Shown here one piece after another: positions 1-8,435 of a DNA stretch of 64,000 nt (positions are counted from its first letter, which is position 1; each line of letters starts with the position of its first letter). This DNA comes from Zavarzinella sp. (GTDB lineage Bacteria > Planctomycetota > Planctomycetia > Gemmatales > Gemmataceae): the NCBI GenBank assembly GCA_041399155.1, contig JAWKTI010000001.1, forward strand, positions 1,674,001-1,738,000. The letters run 5' to 3'. The translations under genes and the position numbers were made by a program. Below the pieces are notes generated by a model, which saw only the letters and a list, made by a program, of their open reading frames with translations, had not been told where the DNA came from and searched no databases.

Positions 1-610
1 GCAGATCAATCTGATTGGTGCCGATAATCGGATCACCACCAATCCCCACGCAGGTTGACTGGGAATAGCCCAGTGCGCTTAACTGGAAAACCGCTTCATA
101 GGTCAATGTACCAGAGCGACTGATGATACCAATCCCTTTCTTGCCAGGTTCCACAGGTTTGTGAATATAACCGGGCATAATTCCGATTTTACATTCACCG
201 GGAGTGATAATTCCGGGGCAATTGGGACCAATGAGGCGGCAGCCAGGTTTCGACTGGACATGGCGTTTCGCAATTGCCATATCCAGTACCGGAATGCCTT
301 CGGTAATCGCCACAATTACTTCAATTCCAGCATCGGCTGCTTCCATGATGGCATCAGCGGCACCGCCAGCGGGCACAAAGATCATCGTGGCGTTCGCACC
401 GGTTTTGGCTACTGCTTCAGCCACCGTATTAAACACAGGCAGGCTTTTGCCAGATACCTTTCCTTCCCACGACTGGCCACCTTTTTTCGGTGTTACCCCA
501 CCGACAAAGTTAGTACCGTAGGCCAGGCAATGGTCGGTATGAAAGGTTCCAGCAGAACCGGTGATGCCTTGACAGATCACACGCGTGGATTTGTTAACAA
601 GAATACTCAT
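1..610 (-). CDS. sucD: Succinyl-CoA synthetase alpha subunit (partial, 3' end off window)
   Basis: Encodes the CoA-binding, phosphohistidine-carrying alpha subunit of succinyl-CoA synthetase (TCA cycle, cytoplasm). Translation from the ATG at 610-608 begins MSILVNKSTRVICQGITGS, the typical SucD start with the N-terminal CoA-binding Rossmann segment. It continues through a GGVTPKKGG stretch, a GPNCPGIITPGE stretch and SRSGTLTYE, all characteristic of this family. About 203 codons are present, so the active-site histidine region lies beyond the left edge. The gene follows sucC on the same strand but is separated from it by a lipoprotein gene that ends 28 nt upstream. No strong Shine-Dalgarno is visible before the ATG. 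Confidence 0.96.
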   Translation of the reverse strand, partial: MSILVNKSTRVICQGITGSAGTFHTDHCLAYGTNFVGGVTPKKGGQSWEGKVSGKSLPVFNTVAEAVAKTGANATMIFVPAGGAADAIMEAADAGIEVIVAITEGIPVLDMAIAKRHVQSKPGCRLIGPNCPGIITPGECKIGIMPGYIHKPVEPGKKGIGIISRSGTLTYEAVFQLSALGYSQSTCVGIGGDPIIGTNQIDL

Positions 611-638
611 TTGTTACCCAAGGTTATGTTCGTTCGAT

Positions 639-1526
639 TTATTTTTTGAAATTACTGACCAACCAAGATTCAGCGGGCTTTTCAAGTTGTATTGTGGCAT
701 CTGAATTCCCACCTTCCTGATATAGCTTGATCGCTGCTGTGGCTTGCTTTCCTGTTGCATCTATGGTCACCAGGGTAATTGAATAACCAGTTACCCCTCT
801 GCCCCAGGAAGCCATTTTCTGATTCAGAAAACCAAAATCGTAGGTTCTTCCCACTGCCATATCTGCAGCCGTGGGAGCCCCACCTTCACGTTCTTTGAAA
901 CTATTGCTCATTAACTGCTGTGCCTGAAGGCGATCCCCGCCAAAAGTAAGGTCCAGAAAACATCGAGAGATTTCAAAGACTTCAATACTGGTATCACCCG
1001 AGGGAAGTTTGACTTCACTTGCCATGCGATCAGAACGGTGCAACCAACTAATCTGATACCCTTTAGCACCCTGTGTTACGTGGACAGTAAATGCACTTTT
1101 TCCAGAGGGTAATTCCACTCGCCCGTGCAGTGCTATTGTTTTGGCAAAAGTGTTTTCTTCGTTGACAACAAACTTTGCTTTTTCAAAACGCGATAGCCAA
1201 ATACTGAGGTCTGTTGCGGAATACCCTGCAGTTTTCTCTGCCTGGGAAGTGGGTGGGGCGATCAGTGATAAAAATCGTTCTGTAAACTGTTCTGGTTTCG
1301 CAGTTCCTTTCGAAATCAGATCGAGAAGATTATTCGCTTCCCCCCGTGGTTGGCTGGTAGTGGGATTGTTATTCACCACAGATGGCTTCAGCGATACGTT
1401 TGTATTGACAGTTGTCCCACTGCCGTTCGTGGCAGGTTTCGAATCGCAGCCCAGAACCAGCGCACAGACCACTGCTGCTATTCCTGGAATCACTGGCTTA
1501 CTTACTACTTTCGTTCGGTCAAACAT
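639..1526 (-). CDS. Predicted lipoprotein of unknown function between sucC and sucD
   Basis: Not recognised as a named family. I chose the ATG at 1526 because it gives a clean lipoprotein signal: a short basic N-terminus, a hydrophobic stretch, and the lipobox LVLGC with Cys27. An upstream in-frame start at 1625 would overlap the end of sucC. The mature part starts with a Ser/Thr/Asn-rich linker (about residues 28-60) typical of a tethered, exported domain. A soluble domain of about 230 residues follows. Length is 295 aa. It lies 58 nt after sucC and 28 nt before sucD, so it is probably co-transcribed with them, although an exported lipoprotein has no obvious role in the TCA cycle. Confidence 0.75.
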   Translation of the reverse strand: MFDRTKVVSKPVIPGIAAVVCALVLGCDSKPATNGSGTTVNTNVSLKPSVVNNNPTTSQPRGEANNLLDLISKGTAKPEQFTERFLSLIAPPTSQAEKTAGYSATDLSIWLSRFEKAKFVVNEENTFAKTIALHGRVELPSGKSAFTVHVTQGAKGYQISWLHRSDRMASEVKLPSGDTSIEVFEISRCFLDLTFGGDRLQAQQLMSNSFKEREGGAPTAADMAVGRTYDFGFLNQKMASWGRGVTGYSITLVTIDATGKQATAAIKLYQEGGNSDATIQLEKPAESWLVSNFKK

Positions 1527-1584
1527 CCTACACCTTGTTGCAGTAGTCTTCGTTGTCCATCGAGAGGAAATCAGCTGTTGCAGA

Positions 1585-2787
1585 CTAATTCTTTCCGGCA
1601 AATTCAACAACCATTTTCGCCGCACTGGTTAAATCTGCAGCAGGTTTGATCATTGGCAGTTCGTCTTTGACCTGCTCCAGTAACACGCGTGCCTGCTCGG
1701 AATTGGTACCCTCCAGGCGCACTACCACTGGTACTTTGAAACCAACTTCCTTGCCAGCTTTGATCAGTGCTTCGGCAATCAGATCGCAACGGGCAATACC
1801 GCCAAAAATGTTGACCAGAATCCCTTTGATGCCTGGATCGCTGAGAATAATTCGAAATGCTTCGATGGCACCTTCTGGAGTTACACCACCACCCACATCG
1901 AGGAAATTGGCAGGATTTCCACCATGGAACTTGATGATATCCATTGTGGCCATCGCCAGCCCCGCCCCATTCACCAGACAGCCAATGTTGCCATCCAGTT
2001 GAATGTAATTCAACGCTGCTGCAGTGGCTCGCACTTCGACAGGGTTTTCTTCACTGATATCCCGCAACTGCTGAATATCTTTGTGGCGGAAAAGGGCATT
2101 ATCATCAAAATCGATCTTGGCATCCAGTACAACCACTTCGCCTTTTTTCGTGACAGTAAGGGGGTTGATTTCTGCCAGAGAAACATCTTTGGAAAAATAA
2201 ACTTTCGACAAAGCCATGAAAATGGCCGTTGCCTGCCCAATTTGTTCATTGGTAAATCCCAGTTCAAAGGCCATCTTCAGTGCCTGGTAAGGACGCAGGC
2301 CCAACTCTGGGTTAACCGGTATTTTAATAATTTTCTCAGGAGTTTTGGCAGCAACTTCTTCAATATCCATCCCGCCTTCAACGCACCCCATCAACACCGG
2401 CAGGCCGATCGCACGATCCAGCACCATCCCCAGGTAGACTTCGCGATCTGGTTCTGCGTCTTCCTGGACAATCATGGTGGATACTTTTTGACCTTCTGGA
2501 CCAGTTTGAATGGTGACCAGCGGGTATTTCAGCATTACTTCGGCGACTTCCTGCAATTTTTCCTTGCTGGTAATGAATTTCACGCCACCCAGCTTTGGAT
2601 CAGAATATCCTTTGAAATGCCCTTTGCCACGCCCACCAGCATGAACCTGAGCTTTCAACACAACCGGTCCACCCAGTGTATCGAAAGCCTTTAACGCCTC
2701 TTCAACACTATGCACCACAATATGCTTCGGGATGCGTGCCCCATGTGCGGCCAATAGTTCTTTCGCTTGATATTCGTGAATTTTCAC
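1585..2787 (-). CDS. sucC: Succinyl-CoA synthetase beta subunit (ADP-forming type)
   Basis: ATP-grasp subunit of succinyl-CoA synthetase, which couples succinyl-CoA cleavage to nucleotide triphosphate formation. The product is 400 aa, close to the roughly 390 aa of the E. coli protein. It starts at GTG 2787 with the diagnostic KIHEYQAKELLAAHG N-terminus, and a TGGAG motif sits about 9 nt upstream. Longer in-frame readings to 2940 only add non-conserved residues. ATP-grasp features include VVLKAQVHAGGRGKGHFKG near the N-terminus, a DAKIDFDDNALFRH segment, and the C-terminal ligase domain with NIFGGIARCDLIAEAL. It is the first gene of a sucC - lipoprotein - sucD run, with a candidate promoter at 2924-2952. 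Confidence 0.97.
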   Translation of the reverse strand: MKIHEYQAKELLAAHGARIPKHIVVHSVEEALKAFDTLGGPVVLKAQVHAGGRGKGHFKGYSDPKLGGVKFITSKEKLQEVAEVMLKYPLVTIQTGPEGQKVSTMIVQEDAEPDREVYLGMVLDRAIGLPVLMGCVEGGMDIEEVAAKTPEKIIKIPVNPELGLRPYQALKMAFELGFTNEQIGQATAIFMALSKVYFSKDVSLAEINPLTVTKKGEVVVLDAKIDFDDNALFRHKDIQQLRDISEENPVEVRATAAALNYIQLDGNIGCLVNGAGLAMATMDIIKFHGGNPANFLDVGGGVTPEGAIEAFRIILSDPGIKGILVNIFGGIARCDLIAEALIKAGKEVGFKVPVVVRLEGTNSEQARVLLEQVKDELPMIKPAADLTSAAKMVVEFAGKN

Positions 2788-2923
2788 CCGTGCAACTCCA
2801 GTTGATTGGTGGCAGCCAGCTCTTGAATACTTTCTGAAGTTATACGATTGCGGGGCAATCTCTTCGAGTCTGTTTTTGCCGATTTCTCTCTGGTTGGTGC
2901 GAAAAACAGATCTTTGGGTGGGA

Positions 2924-2952
2924 TTTATATCACAAATCAAATATCAAAACAA
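2924..2952 (-). promoter_or_regulatory. Candidate sigma70-type promoter for sucC
   Basis: Read on the minus strand there is a TTGTTT (2952-2947) and a TATAAA (2929-2924) separated by 17 nt. The -10 matches consensus at 5 of 6 positions; the -35 is weak. It would give a leader of roughly 130 nt before the sucC GTG. The -35 area lies in the direct repeat at 2938-2960. Confidence 0.35.
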
Positions 2953-2960
2953 ATATCAAA
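2938..2960. repeat. Direct repeat CAAATATCAAA x2 upstream of sucC
   Basis: Two exact copies of CAAATATCAAA lie at 2938-2948 and 2950-2960, a 12-bp period, in the AT-rich sucC promoter region. It could be a regulator site or simple AT-rich sequence. Confidence 0.4.
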
Positions 2961-3080
2961 CCATTAGATTAAATGGGAATTTGTTAGGCAGACTGGATGA
3001 TTAAGACAATCTGGAACAACTTAAAAAAATGAGCTAGTTTTAACAAAATCACCAGGATAAAAATGAATTTCTCTCATTTA

Positions 3081-4001
3081 TTAATCAATCGTGAAAGTTT
3101 CTCCGCCGTCTCGACTGATAATTGCAGCCAGTACCGCAGGCTGGGTGCTGTTGCGAACAAAGCTAACGTGTCCGTCACCCCACATGACGTTACAACCACC
3201 CGTGTGGAACGCATAAACTTCGTTGCGGTTGTTACAGTTGATCGCCTGGGTTCCGTTACAGATATCGTGAATGTAGAATTCCGACTGCATATCGTACCAG
3301 CCCGCACCCACCGCCTGGCTGGTGGTGCTGAGTTGGCGACCATTGGCAAATTCAAACGGACGGGCTGCATCTTCCCACAGTGCTGCGGTGTTCGACAAAC
3401 CATCAACTGCGTCTGCAATCTTAGGTCGATTGTTTCCTGTAGCACTGTAGTCGAAACGAATCAGGCCAGTATCTCCAGTCCGAGTGCCGGAAGGAAGGAT
3501 TGAGGCATAAGTCCCACCAATGCCATCCAGAATCGCGTAATCGGTAACACCGAGCAGAACGGTGTTTGCCGGCAATCCTAAAGCGGGACCGACATCAGCA
3601 AATTCTCGGTTCGGTGCGGAGGGACAAATAAAGGTGTTAATTTTGGTGCGAATTACAGGATTGAGGATATTGACAGGATCGATGCTGAATCGTGTTAGAT
3701 TAATTTGCCGCTGGATATTTTCCTGCTCCAAGTATGGCAGCAAATAGGTATGAAACGAATGATACGGTGTGCTGGAATTCCCGTTTGGCACCCAGCCACA
3801 TGGTGGGAAAGCACCTTCGGCACTTTCATGAGCGTGCATCGCAATGCCCATCTGCTTCATGTTGTTGGAACATTTCATCCGATTGGCTGCTTCACGAACT
3901 TTTTGTACTGCCGGCAACAACAGACCAATCAAGATTGCGATAATGGCAATTACCACCAGCAATTCGATCAGGGTAAACCCCTTCCGATTTCTAAAGAACA
4001 T
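3081..4001 (-). CDS. DUF1559 domain protein with type IV pilin-like N-terminus
   Basis: A 306-aa member of the DUF1559 family that is greatly expanded in planctomycetes. The N-terminus has a short basic leader, then GFTLIELLVVIAIIAIL, the prepilin peptidase cleavage/N-methylation signature followed by the pilin hydrophobic helix. The family signature VQKVREAANRMKCSNN follows directly. The C-terminus carries FHTGGCNVMWGDGHVSFV, the H-x9-DG motif of this family. It is probably an exported pseudopilin-like surface or periplasmic protein; its function is unknown. The ATG at 4001 is preceded by an ACGGAG Shine-Dalgarno. It follows a small lipoprotein gene by 36 nt, probably as one operon. Confidence 0.93.
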   Translation of the reverse strand: MFFRNRKGFTLIELLVVIAIIAILIGLLLPAVQKVREAANRMKCSNNMKQMGIAMHAHESAEGAFPPCGWVPNGNSSTPYHSFHTYLLPYLEQENIQRQINLTRFSIDPVNILNPVIRTKINTFICPSAPNREFADVGPALGLPANTVLLGVTDYAILDGIGGTYASILPSGTRTGDTGLIRFDYSATGNNRPKIADAVDGLSNTAALWEDAARPFEFANGRQLSTTSQAVGAGWYDMQSEFYIHDICNGTQAINCNNRNEVYAFHTGGCNVMWGDGHVSFVRNSTQPAVLAAIISRDGGETFTID

Positions 4002-4037
4002 TGTTAACTCCGTAGTCCAAAATAATTGCGAAATATC

Positions 4038-4469
4038 CTACTTCAACCGAAATGGTTCAAGTTCTCTCGTATCTTCCGTAATGGCCACTTCAATAATGGC
4101 CTTATCCGGAAACTGATATTGTTCACTTACAGCGTTTTTGCCAGGCCCTTCCGCATCCCCGCCCAAGCCTTTGCTTCCTTGTTTTCCAGCCCAGAAAAAT
4201 GTCACTTTGTAAGTTCCTGCGGGAGCACCTGTTTTTCCGCCAGTAATCAATTCAAAATTACCCTGTTCATCCACTTTGGCTGCGGGTTTCACTTCATCAA
4301 TCGCCGTGTTGCTAGTGGAATGGAAAATGACATCCGCTCCTACCATCGGTTGGTCGTTAAAAAACGCTTTCCCTTTCACCGGGTAGAGGGTGGGGCCATC
4401 GCTGCAACCACAAAGCAGGCTAACAAAAACTGAAAACAGGAGAAAAATAGTTGTTTTGGTGTGGTGCAT
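4038..4469 (-). CDS. Small lipoprotein with predicted beta-sandwich (carboxypeptidase-regulatory-like) domain
   Basis: 143-aa predicted lipoprotein. From the ATG at 4469 the protein starts with a basic/hydrophobic signal ending in the lipobox LLCGC. The mature region reads like the transthyretin/carboxypeptidase-regulatory-like beta-sandwich proteins that often accompany DUF1559 genes: PVKGKAFFNDQPMVGADVIF, then GNFELITG, then GAPAGTYKVTFFW. Other in-frame ATGs at 4499 and 4526 are possible, but they place extra polar residues before the signal. It is the first gene of a two-gene unit with the DUF1559 gene at 3081-4001 and is divergent from the esterase at 4700. The role is unknown; the domain call rests on pattern resemblance. 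Confidence 0.7.
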   Translation of the reverse strand: MHHTKTTIFLLFSVFVSLLCGCSDGPTLYPVKGKAFFNDQPMVGADVIFHSTSNTAIDEVKPAAKVDEQGNFELITGGKTGAPAGTYKVTFFWAGKQGSKGLGGDAEGPGKNAVSEQYQFPDKAIIEVAITEDTRELEPFRLK

Positions 4470-4699
4470 TATCGATTCGTGGAAATTAGATTTAATCATC
4501 TGGATGACAACACTCGAAGCATCCAAAGCTGTTGAATTACCAGCAGTTATAAGTGTCGCTCGGATGCGATACCAGTAGGAATTCGAATCTTAATGGTATC
4601 TTCTCCAATCCTTCAACAATCTCAACGAATCATCTATTTTGAAGTGGAAATTAACTTCGTTATCAATTACCTTGGGAGAAATCTTTTGAGGTATGGAAC

Positions 4700-5593
4700 G
4701 TGTTACGAATTCTCTGCTGTTGGTGCTTGTTTGGTACAGTTTCGTTTGCGCAGGATAACAAATTTTTAAAAGTGTGGCCTGAAAAACCAGCGGGTGAACC
4801 CACTGATCTGAAGCTACCACCCGAAAAAGACACTTCGAACGAAAAAAGCCGCACCGTCGCTGGAAAACCAGTTATTCGAATTGGGAATGTCTCTGAACCA
4901 ACACTGGAACTGTTTCTGCCTGAAAAAGAAAAATCCAACGGTACCGCAGTCATTATCTGCCCAGGTGGGGGTTTTAATATTCTGGCTTATGACCTGGAAG
5001 GCACGGAAGTGGCACATTGGTTGAACAAATTGGGCGTTGCGGCCTTTGTACTCAAGTATCGTGTACCCGCACGCGATAAAACACAACCGTGGCTGGCACC
5101 GGTACAGGATTGTCAGCGTGCGGTCAGCCTGGTGCGGTCACGGGCAAAGGAATTCAACCTAAACCCAAAAGCAATCGGTGTTTGCGGCTTTTCAGCCGGT
5201 GGGCAGACAGCAGCCTTTGCGTCACTGATTTCGATTCGCAAGTACGATCCGATTGATGCCGTCGATGAAACTTCATTTCGACCTGATTTTGGCATGTTGA
5301 TTTATCCAGCATACCTAGTTACGAAGGACGGCAGTAAACTGGCGGATAACGTGATTGTTACCAAAAACGCCCCACCAATGTTTCTGGTGCACGCACAGGA
5401 CGATCCGGTGCGGCCCGAAAGCAGTTCTTTGTTGTTTACGGCATTAAAACAGGCCGGAGTGTCCGCGGAAGTGCATATTTTTTCCAAAGGTGGGCATGGC
5501 TACGGCTTGCGAAAAACCGACGATGCAGTAACTCACTGGCCAACAATGGCAGAATTATGGCTGCGAGCGGGTGGGTTCATTCCCAAGAAATGA
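4700..5593 (+). CDS. Secreted alpha/beta-hydrolase (BD-FAE / acetyl-xylan-esterase-like)
   Basis: 297-aa predicted secreted esterase. It starts at GTG 4700 with a TTGAGG motif 9 nt upstream and has a signal peptide of about 17 residues ending SFAQ. Alpha/beta-hydrolase features are an oxyanion loop CPGGGF (87-92), the nucleophile elbow GFSAGG with Ser165, an acid in HAQDDPVRPE (Asp234 or Asp235), and the catalytic histidine in GGHGYGL (His266). This pattern fits the BD-FAE/carbohydrate-esterase branch. It could deacetylate plant or algal polysaccharide, but the substrate cannot be told. Its 3' end overlaps the convergent methyltransferase gene by 39 nt. Confidence 0.85.
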   Translation: MLRILCCWCLFGTVSFAQDNKFLKVWPEKPAGEPTDLKLPPEKDTSNEKSRTVAGKPVIRIGNVSEPTLELFLPEKEKSNGTAVIICPGGGFNILAYDLEGTEVAHWLNKLGVAAFVLKYRVPARDKTQPWLAPVQDCQRAVSLVRSRAKEFNLNPKAIGVCGFSAGGQTAAFASLISIRKYDPIDAVDETSFRPDFGMLIYPAYLVTKDGSKLADNVIVTKNAPPMFLVHAQDDPVRPESSSLLFTALKQAGVSAEVHIFSKGGHGYGLRKTDDAVTHWPTMAELWLRAGGFIPKK

Positions 5594-6763
5594 AGGTTTA
5601 CTAATTTCTGTCACACGGCCCCAGATTACTTTCAGGTATTTGCTTTCCTGCACGTGGGCAAGATAGGGGTGATCGGCACCTGCCCCAGAAGTATGAAAAA
5701 TTTGTAATTGTTTGCCAGCCTGCCACGCAGCGCGTCGCACTGATTCGGCAAACATATCTTCCGAAACCAGCCCAGTACAAGAACATGTGACAAAAATGCC
5801 CCCTGGCTCTACTGCCTGGATGGCTAACCGATTCATGTCGGTGTATTTTTTTACTGCTTGCTCCACACCATCCCGATCGCGGGTCATTTTTGCGGGATCG
5901 AGCACCACAATATCCCACCGCTGACCGTGGGGCAGCACGTCCCGTAACCACGCAAAAATATCCGCCTGAGTAAACTTGATCTGCACTGAATTGAGGTTGG
6001 CATTCGTCTTCGCCTGGGCAATTACTTCCTCATCCAGGTCTACCCCCTGCACTTCTTTCGCTTTGCCAATGGATTTGGCATAGACGCCAAACCCACCTGA
6101 ATTGCAGCAAAGGTCCAGCACTTTTTTGTCGTGGCACAACGATGCGAGATAGGCACGGTTATCTCGCTGGTCGGTAAAAAAGCCCGTTTTATGCTTGCTA
6201 CCAGGGAATACCCGGAAACGCACACCATTTTCGGTAATCGTCGCCTTGGAAATTGTCTCCGTGAAAGATGCAAAGAACCCTTCATGTTCCTGCGTATGTT
6301 CGTCTGCAATTTCGTGAATTGTGGTACCTGGAAAGCGAGTTTGCAAGATTTCTTTGATCAGTTCCCGCTGCCGATACATCCCTAAAGAAAAGTACTCAAT
6401 TGCCAGGGACGAATCGAAGCGATCAATCACCAGACCGCTTAATTCATCACCTTCTGAATGCACCAGTCGATACGCGTTAGAGCAATTGTCCAATCGCAAC
6501 AAGTCTGTACGAAAATCGATCGCACGCAGCAGACGATTGCGAAAAAACTCTGCATCCACGGCTTCATCCTGAAAGGTGGTCAGCACGCGCAAAGTAATTC
6601 GGGAATTGTGATTGTACACTCCCCTGCCAATCCATTGATTGTTGCGGTCGACGATGTCAACGATGCTTCCCGGTTCGATTTTTCGGGTAGGCCGCTCCAC
6701 CATTTTCTGAAAAATCCACGGGTGCGAAGATCGCCTTTCAATTTTCAATCGGACAGTTTCCAA
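5555..6763 (-). CDS. rlmI: Class I SAM-dependent rRNA methyltransferase, RlmI family
   Basis: 402-aa homologue of RlmI-type 23S rRNA 5-methylcytosine methyltransferases. An N-terminal PUA-like RNA-binding region covers about residues 1-80 (HPWIFQKMVE, GSIVDIVD). A central adaptor region follows. The Rossmann methyltransferase domain carries GFFTDQRDNR, VLDLCCNSGGFGVYA (SAM-binding motif I), VVLDPAKMT (motif IV) and VTCSCTG (motif VI, with the candidate catalytic Cys). Motif IV normally reads D-P-P; here the second proline is alanine. Translation appears to start at TTG 6763, preceded by AAAGGA. It is convergent with, and overlaps, the esterase 3' end, and divergent from the gene at 6883. Confidence 0.88.
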   Translation of the reverse strand: METVRLKIERRSSHPWIFQKMVERPTRKIEPGSIVDIVDRNNQWIGRGVYNHNSRITLRVLTTFQDEAVDAEFFRNRLLRAIDFRTDLLRLDNCSNAYRLVHSEGDELSGLVIDRFDSSLAIEYFSLGMYRQRELIKEILQTRFPGTTIHEIADEHTQEHEGFFASFTETISKATITENGVRFRVFPGSKHKTGFFTDQRDNRAYLASLCHDKKVLDLCCNSGGFGVYAKSIGKAKEVQGVDLDEEVIAQAKTNANLNSVQIKFTQADIFAWLRDVLPHGQRWDIVVLDPAKMTRDRDGVEQAVKKYTDMNRLAIQAVEPGGIFVTCSCTGLVSEDMFAESVRRAAWQAGKQLQIFHTSGAGADHPYLAHVQESKYLKVIWGRVTEISKPSFLGNEPTRSQP

Positions 6764-6882
6764 TGGCTTTCCTTTGAACTGTGCAGGATAATGTGGTATT
6801 CAATCAGCAGCGTTCCAAAACACCACTCGATTCACCCACATTTGTTTAGGATAGTGCCTGATAACAAAAACAGAGGATTACC

Positions 6883-8115
6883 ATGATGAACCGACGAAAT
6901 TTTCTGGGGCTTGCCGCATACAGTTGTCTCCCCTGGCAATTAACGGGAGATACGGTCCGACGATTGAAAGTGCCTGCAACCGCTGCCACGAAAGGACCAA
7001 AACACCATTTCTTTGGTTATTACGATAAATGTCCGTGGAATCAGAGCGGACAATACTTGCTGGCGATGGAAAACGACTTTATCGACCGTCAGCCGGAACC
7101 AAGTGAAAAACTGACCGTGGGTATGGTGGATCTGAAAGACAATTTCAAATACATTCCACTGGATACCACCCCCGCATGGTGCTGGCAACAAGGTACCATG
7201 CTGCAGTGGTTGGGCAGCGATGCCGAAAACAAAGTGATCTACAATGCCGTGGAAGATGGCACTTACGTTTCAGAGATTCGCGACGTAACTACCGGCCGCA
7301 CAAGCACGTTGCCCAGACCAATCTATGCCGTCAGTGGGGATGGCAAACAGGCAGTTTCTTTACCATTTGACCGCTTACACCGTCTGCGACCAGGTTACGG
7401 CTATTGTGCTCTGAAAGAAAAATATCCGGATGATCCCGCACCGAAAGATGATGGGATTTGGTGGCTTGACATTCCCACTGGCAAAACAAAGCTGTTATAT
7501 AACATCAATCAAATATCACGCCACCAGCCCGATGACCGGATGCGAGGTGCCATGCACTGGGTCAATCACCTGCAATTTAATCCCAAGGGCGACTGGTTTA
7601 TTTTTCTGCACCGCTGGAAATTGTTTGAAAAAGGCTGGCAAACCCGTCTGTATGTGGGCAAAACCGATGGCAGCGAAATTCGATTACTGCTGGATGATGG
7701 GATGACCTCCCACTTTGACTGGCGGGATGACCGCACCATATTGGCCTGGGCGAAAACCAAAAAAGATGGCAATCACTTCTACCTGATCGATATCGAGTCG
7801 AAAGAAACCACGATTCTGGGTGGAGATGTTCTTAAGCAGGATGGCCACTGCTCCTACTCCCCTGATCGAAAATGGATTCTTAATGACACATATCCTGACA
7901 AAGATCGATTGCAATGGTTAATGCTGTATGAGGTTGCAACGGGGAAACGAATCGACCTGAACCAGTTTTTTCTTCCCAAAACCCTGACTGGCCCCTTCCG
8001 ATGCGACCTGCACCCACGATGGAATAGGGATGGAAAACAAGTGTGTATCGACTCCGGCCACGCAGACACCCGTCAGATTTATCTACTGGATGTGGCAGAA
8101 ATTGTTGAAAATTGA
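6883..8115 (+). CDS. Secreted propeller-like protein of unknown function
   Basis: 410-aa protein with an N-terminal export signal: MMNRRNFLGLAAYS resembles a Tat leader with an RRNFLG core. The mature protein starts with a conserved-looking HHFFGYYDKCPWN block. It then contains repeated beta-strand units such as QFNPKGDWFIFLHRWK, TDGSEIRLLLDDG and SPDRKWILNDTYPD, typical of TolB/oligogalacturonate-lyase-like six- or seven-bladed propellers. The C-terminal HPRWNRDGKQVCIDS is another blade. Catalytic function is not evident. An AGAGGA Shine-Dalgarno lies 5 nt before ATG 6883; the second ATG at 6886 is also possible. An intergenic region of about 320 nt follows. Confidence 0.72.
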   Translation: MMNRRNFLGLAAYSCLPWQLTGDTVRRLKVPATAATKGPKHHFFGYYDKCPWNQSGQYLLAMENDFIDRQPEPSEKLTVGMVDLKDNFKYIPLDTTPAWCWQQGTMLQWLGSDAENKVIYNAVEDGTYVSEIRDVTTGRTSTLPRPIYAVSGDGKQAVSLPFDRLHRLRPGYGYCALKEKYPDDPAPKDDGIWWLDIPTGKTKLLYNINQISRHQPDDRMRGAMHWVNHLQFNPKGDWFIFLHRWKLFEKGWQTRLYVGKTDGSEIRLLLDDGMTSHFDWRDDRTILAWAKTKKDGNHFYLIDIESKETTILGGDVLKQDGHCSYSPDRKWILNDTYPDKDRLQWLMLYEVATGKRIDLNQFFLPKTLTGPFRCDLHPRWNRDGKQVCIDSGHADTRQIYLLDVAEIVEN

Positions 8116-8435
8116 AAAATTTTGCCCATGCATTTCCATTTTTTAAGAATCTAACAAGTTTTTTTGAAAAAAAATGCCCAATAGATGAGGAAAGCTCTCA
8201 TTAATACAAACACAAACTAAATCAATTCAAGTGCTTTTCAATTAATAACTTATGTCGAAAATAACTGGATGAAAAAATCTTTACTCATCAAATTTTCACC
8301 AATTCCACTCTGAAAATGAATGTTTATTCATGATAAATCTTCATAAAAAACTTGACCGGCTGATTCAAATCATGTTAAGTTCTCATCAATGTGGGAAATC
8401 TACCCGCTACTTCTTCATTTCTCAGAGGTTTTCTT
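8116..8435. other. AT-rich intergenic region before the tandem DUF1559 genes
   Basis: A stretch of 320 nt with no convincing gene. It is A/T-rich with poly-T and poly-A tracts near 8160-8175. The only supported element is a possible promoter at 8352-8380 for the downstream DUF1559 gene. No clear rho-independent terminator for the gene ending at 8115 was found by eye. Confidence 0.5.
8352..8380 (+). promoter_or_regulatory. Candidate promoter for DUF1559 gene at 8436
   Basis: TTGACC (8352-8357, 5 of 6 consensus) is followed after 17 nt by TTAAGT (8375-8380, weak -10). It would give a leader of about 50 nt, with an AGAGG Shine-Dalgarno before ATG 8436. Confidence 0.35.

Noticed and set aside
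161..649. Plus-strand open frame opposite sucD
   Set aside because: It is the antisense shadow of a clear sucD reading and has no family features or Shine-Dalgarno.
1924..2694. 256-codon plus-strand frame opposite sucC
   Set aside because: Composition is typical of an antisense frame (many His, Asn, Phe, Gln), and sucC is unambiguous on the other strand.
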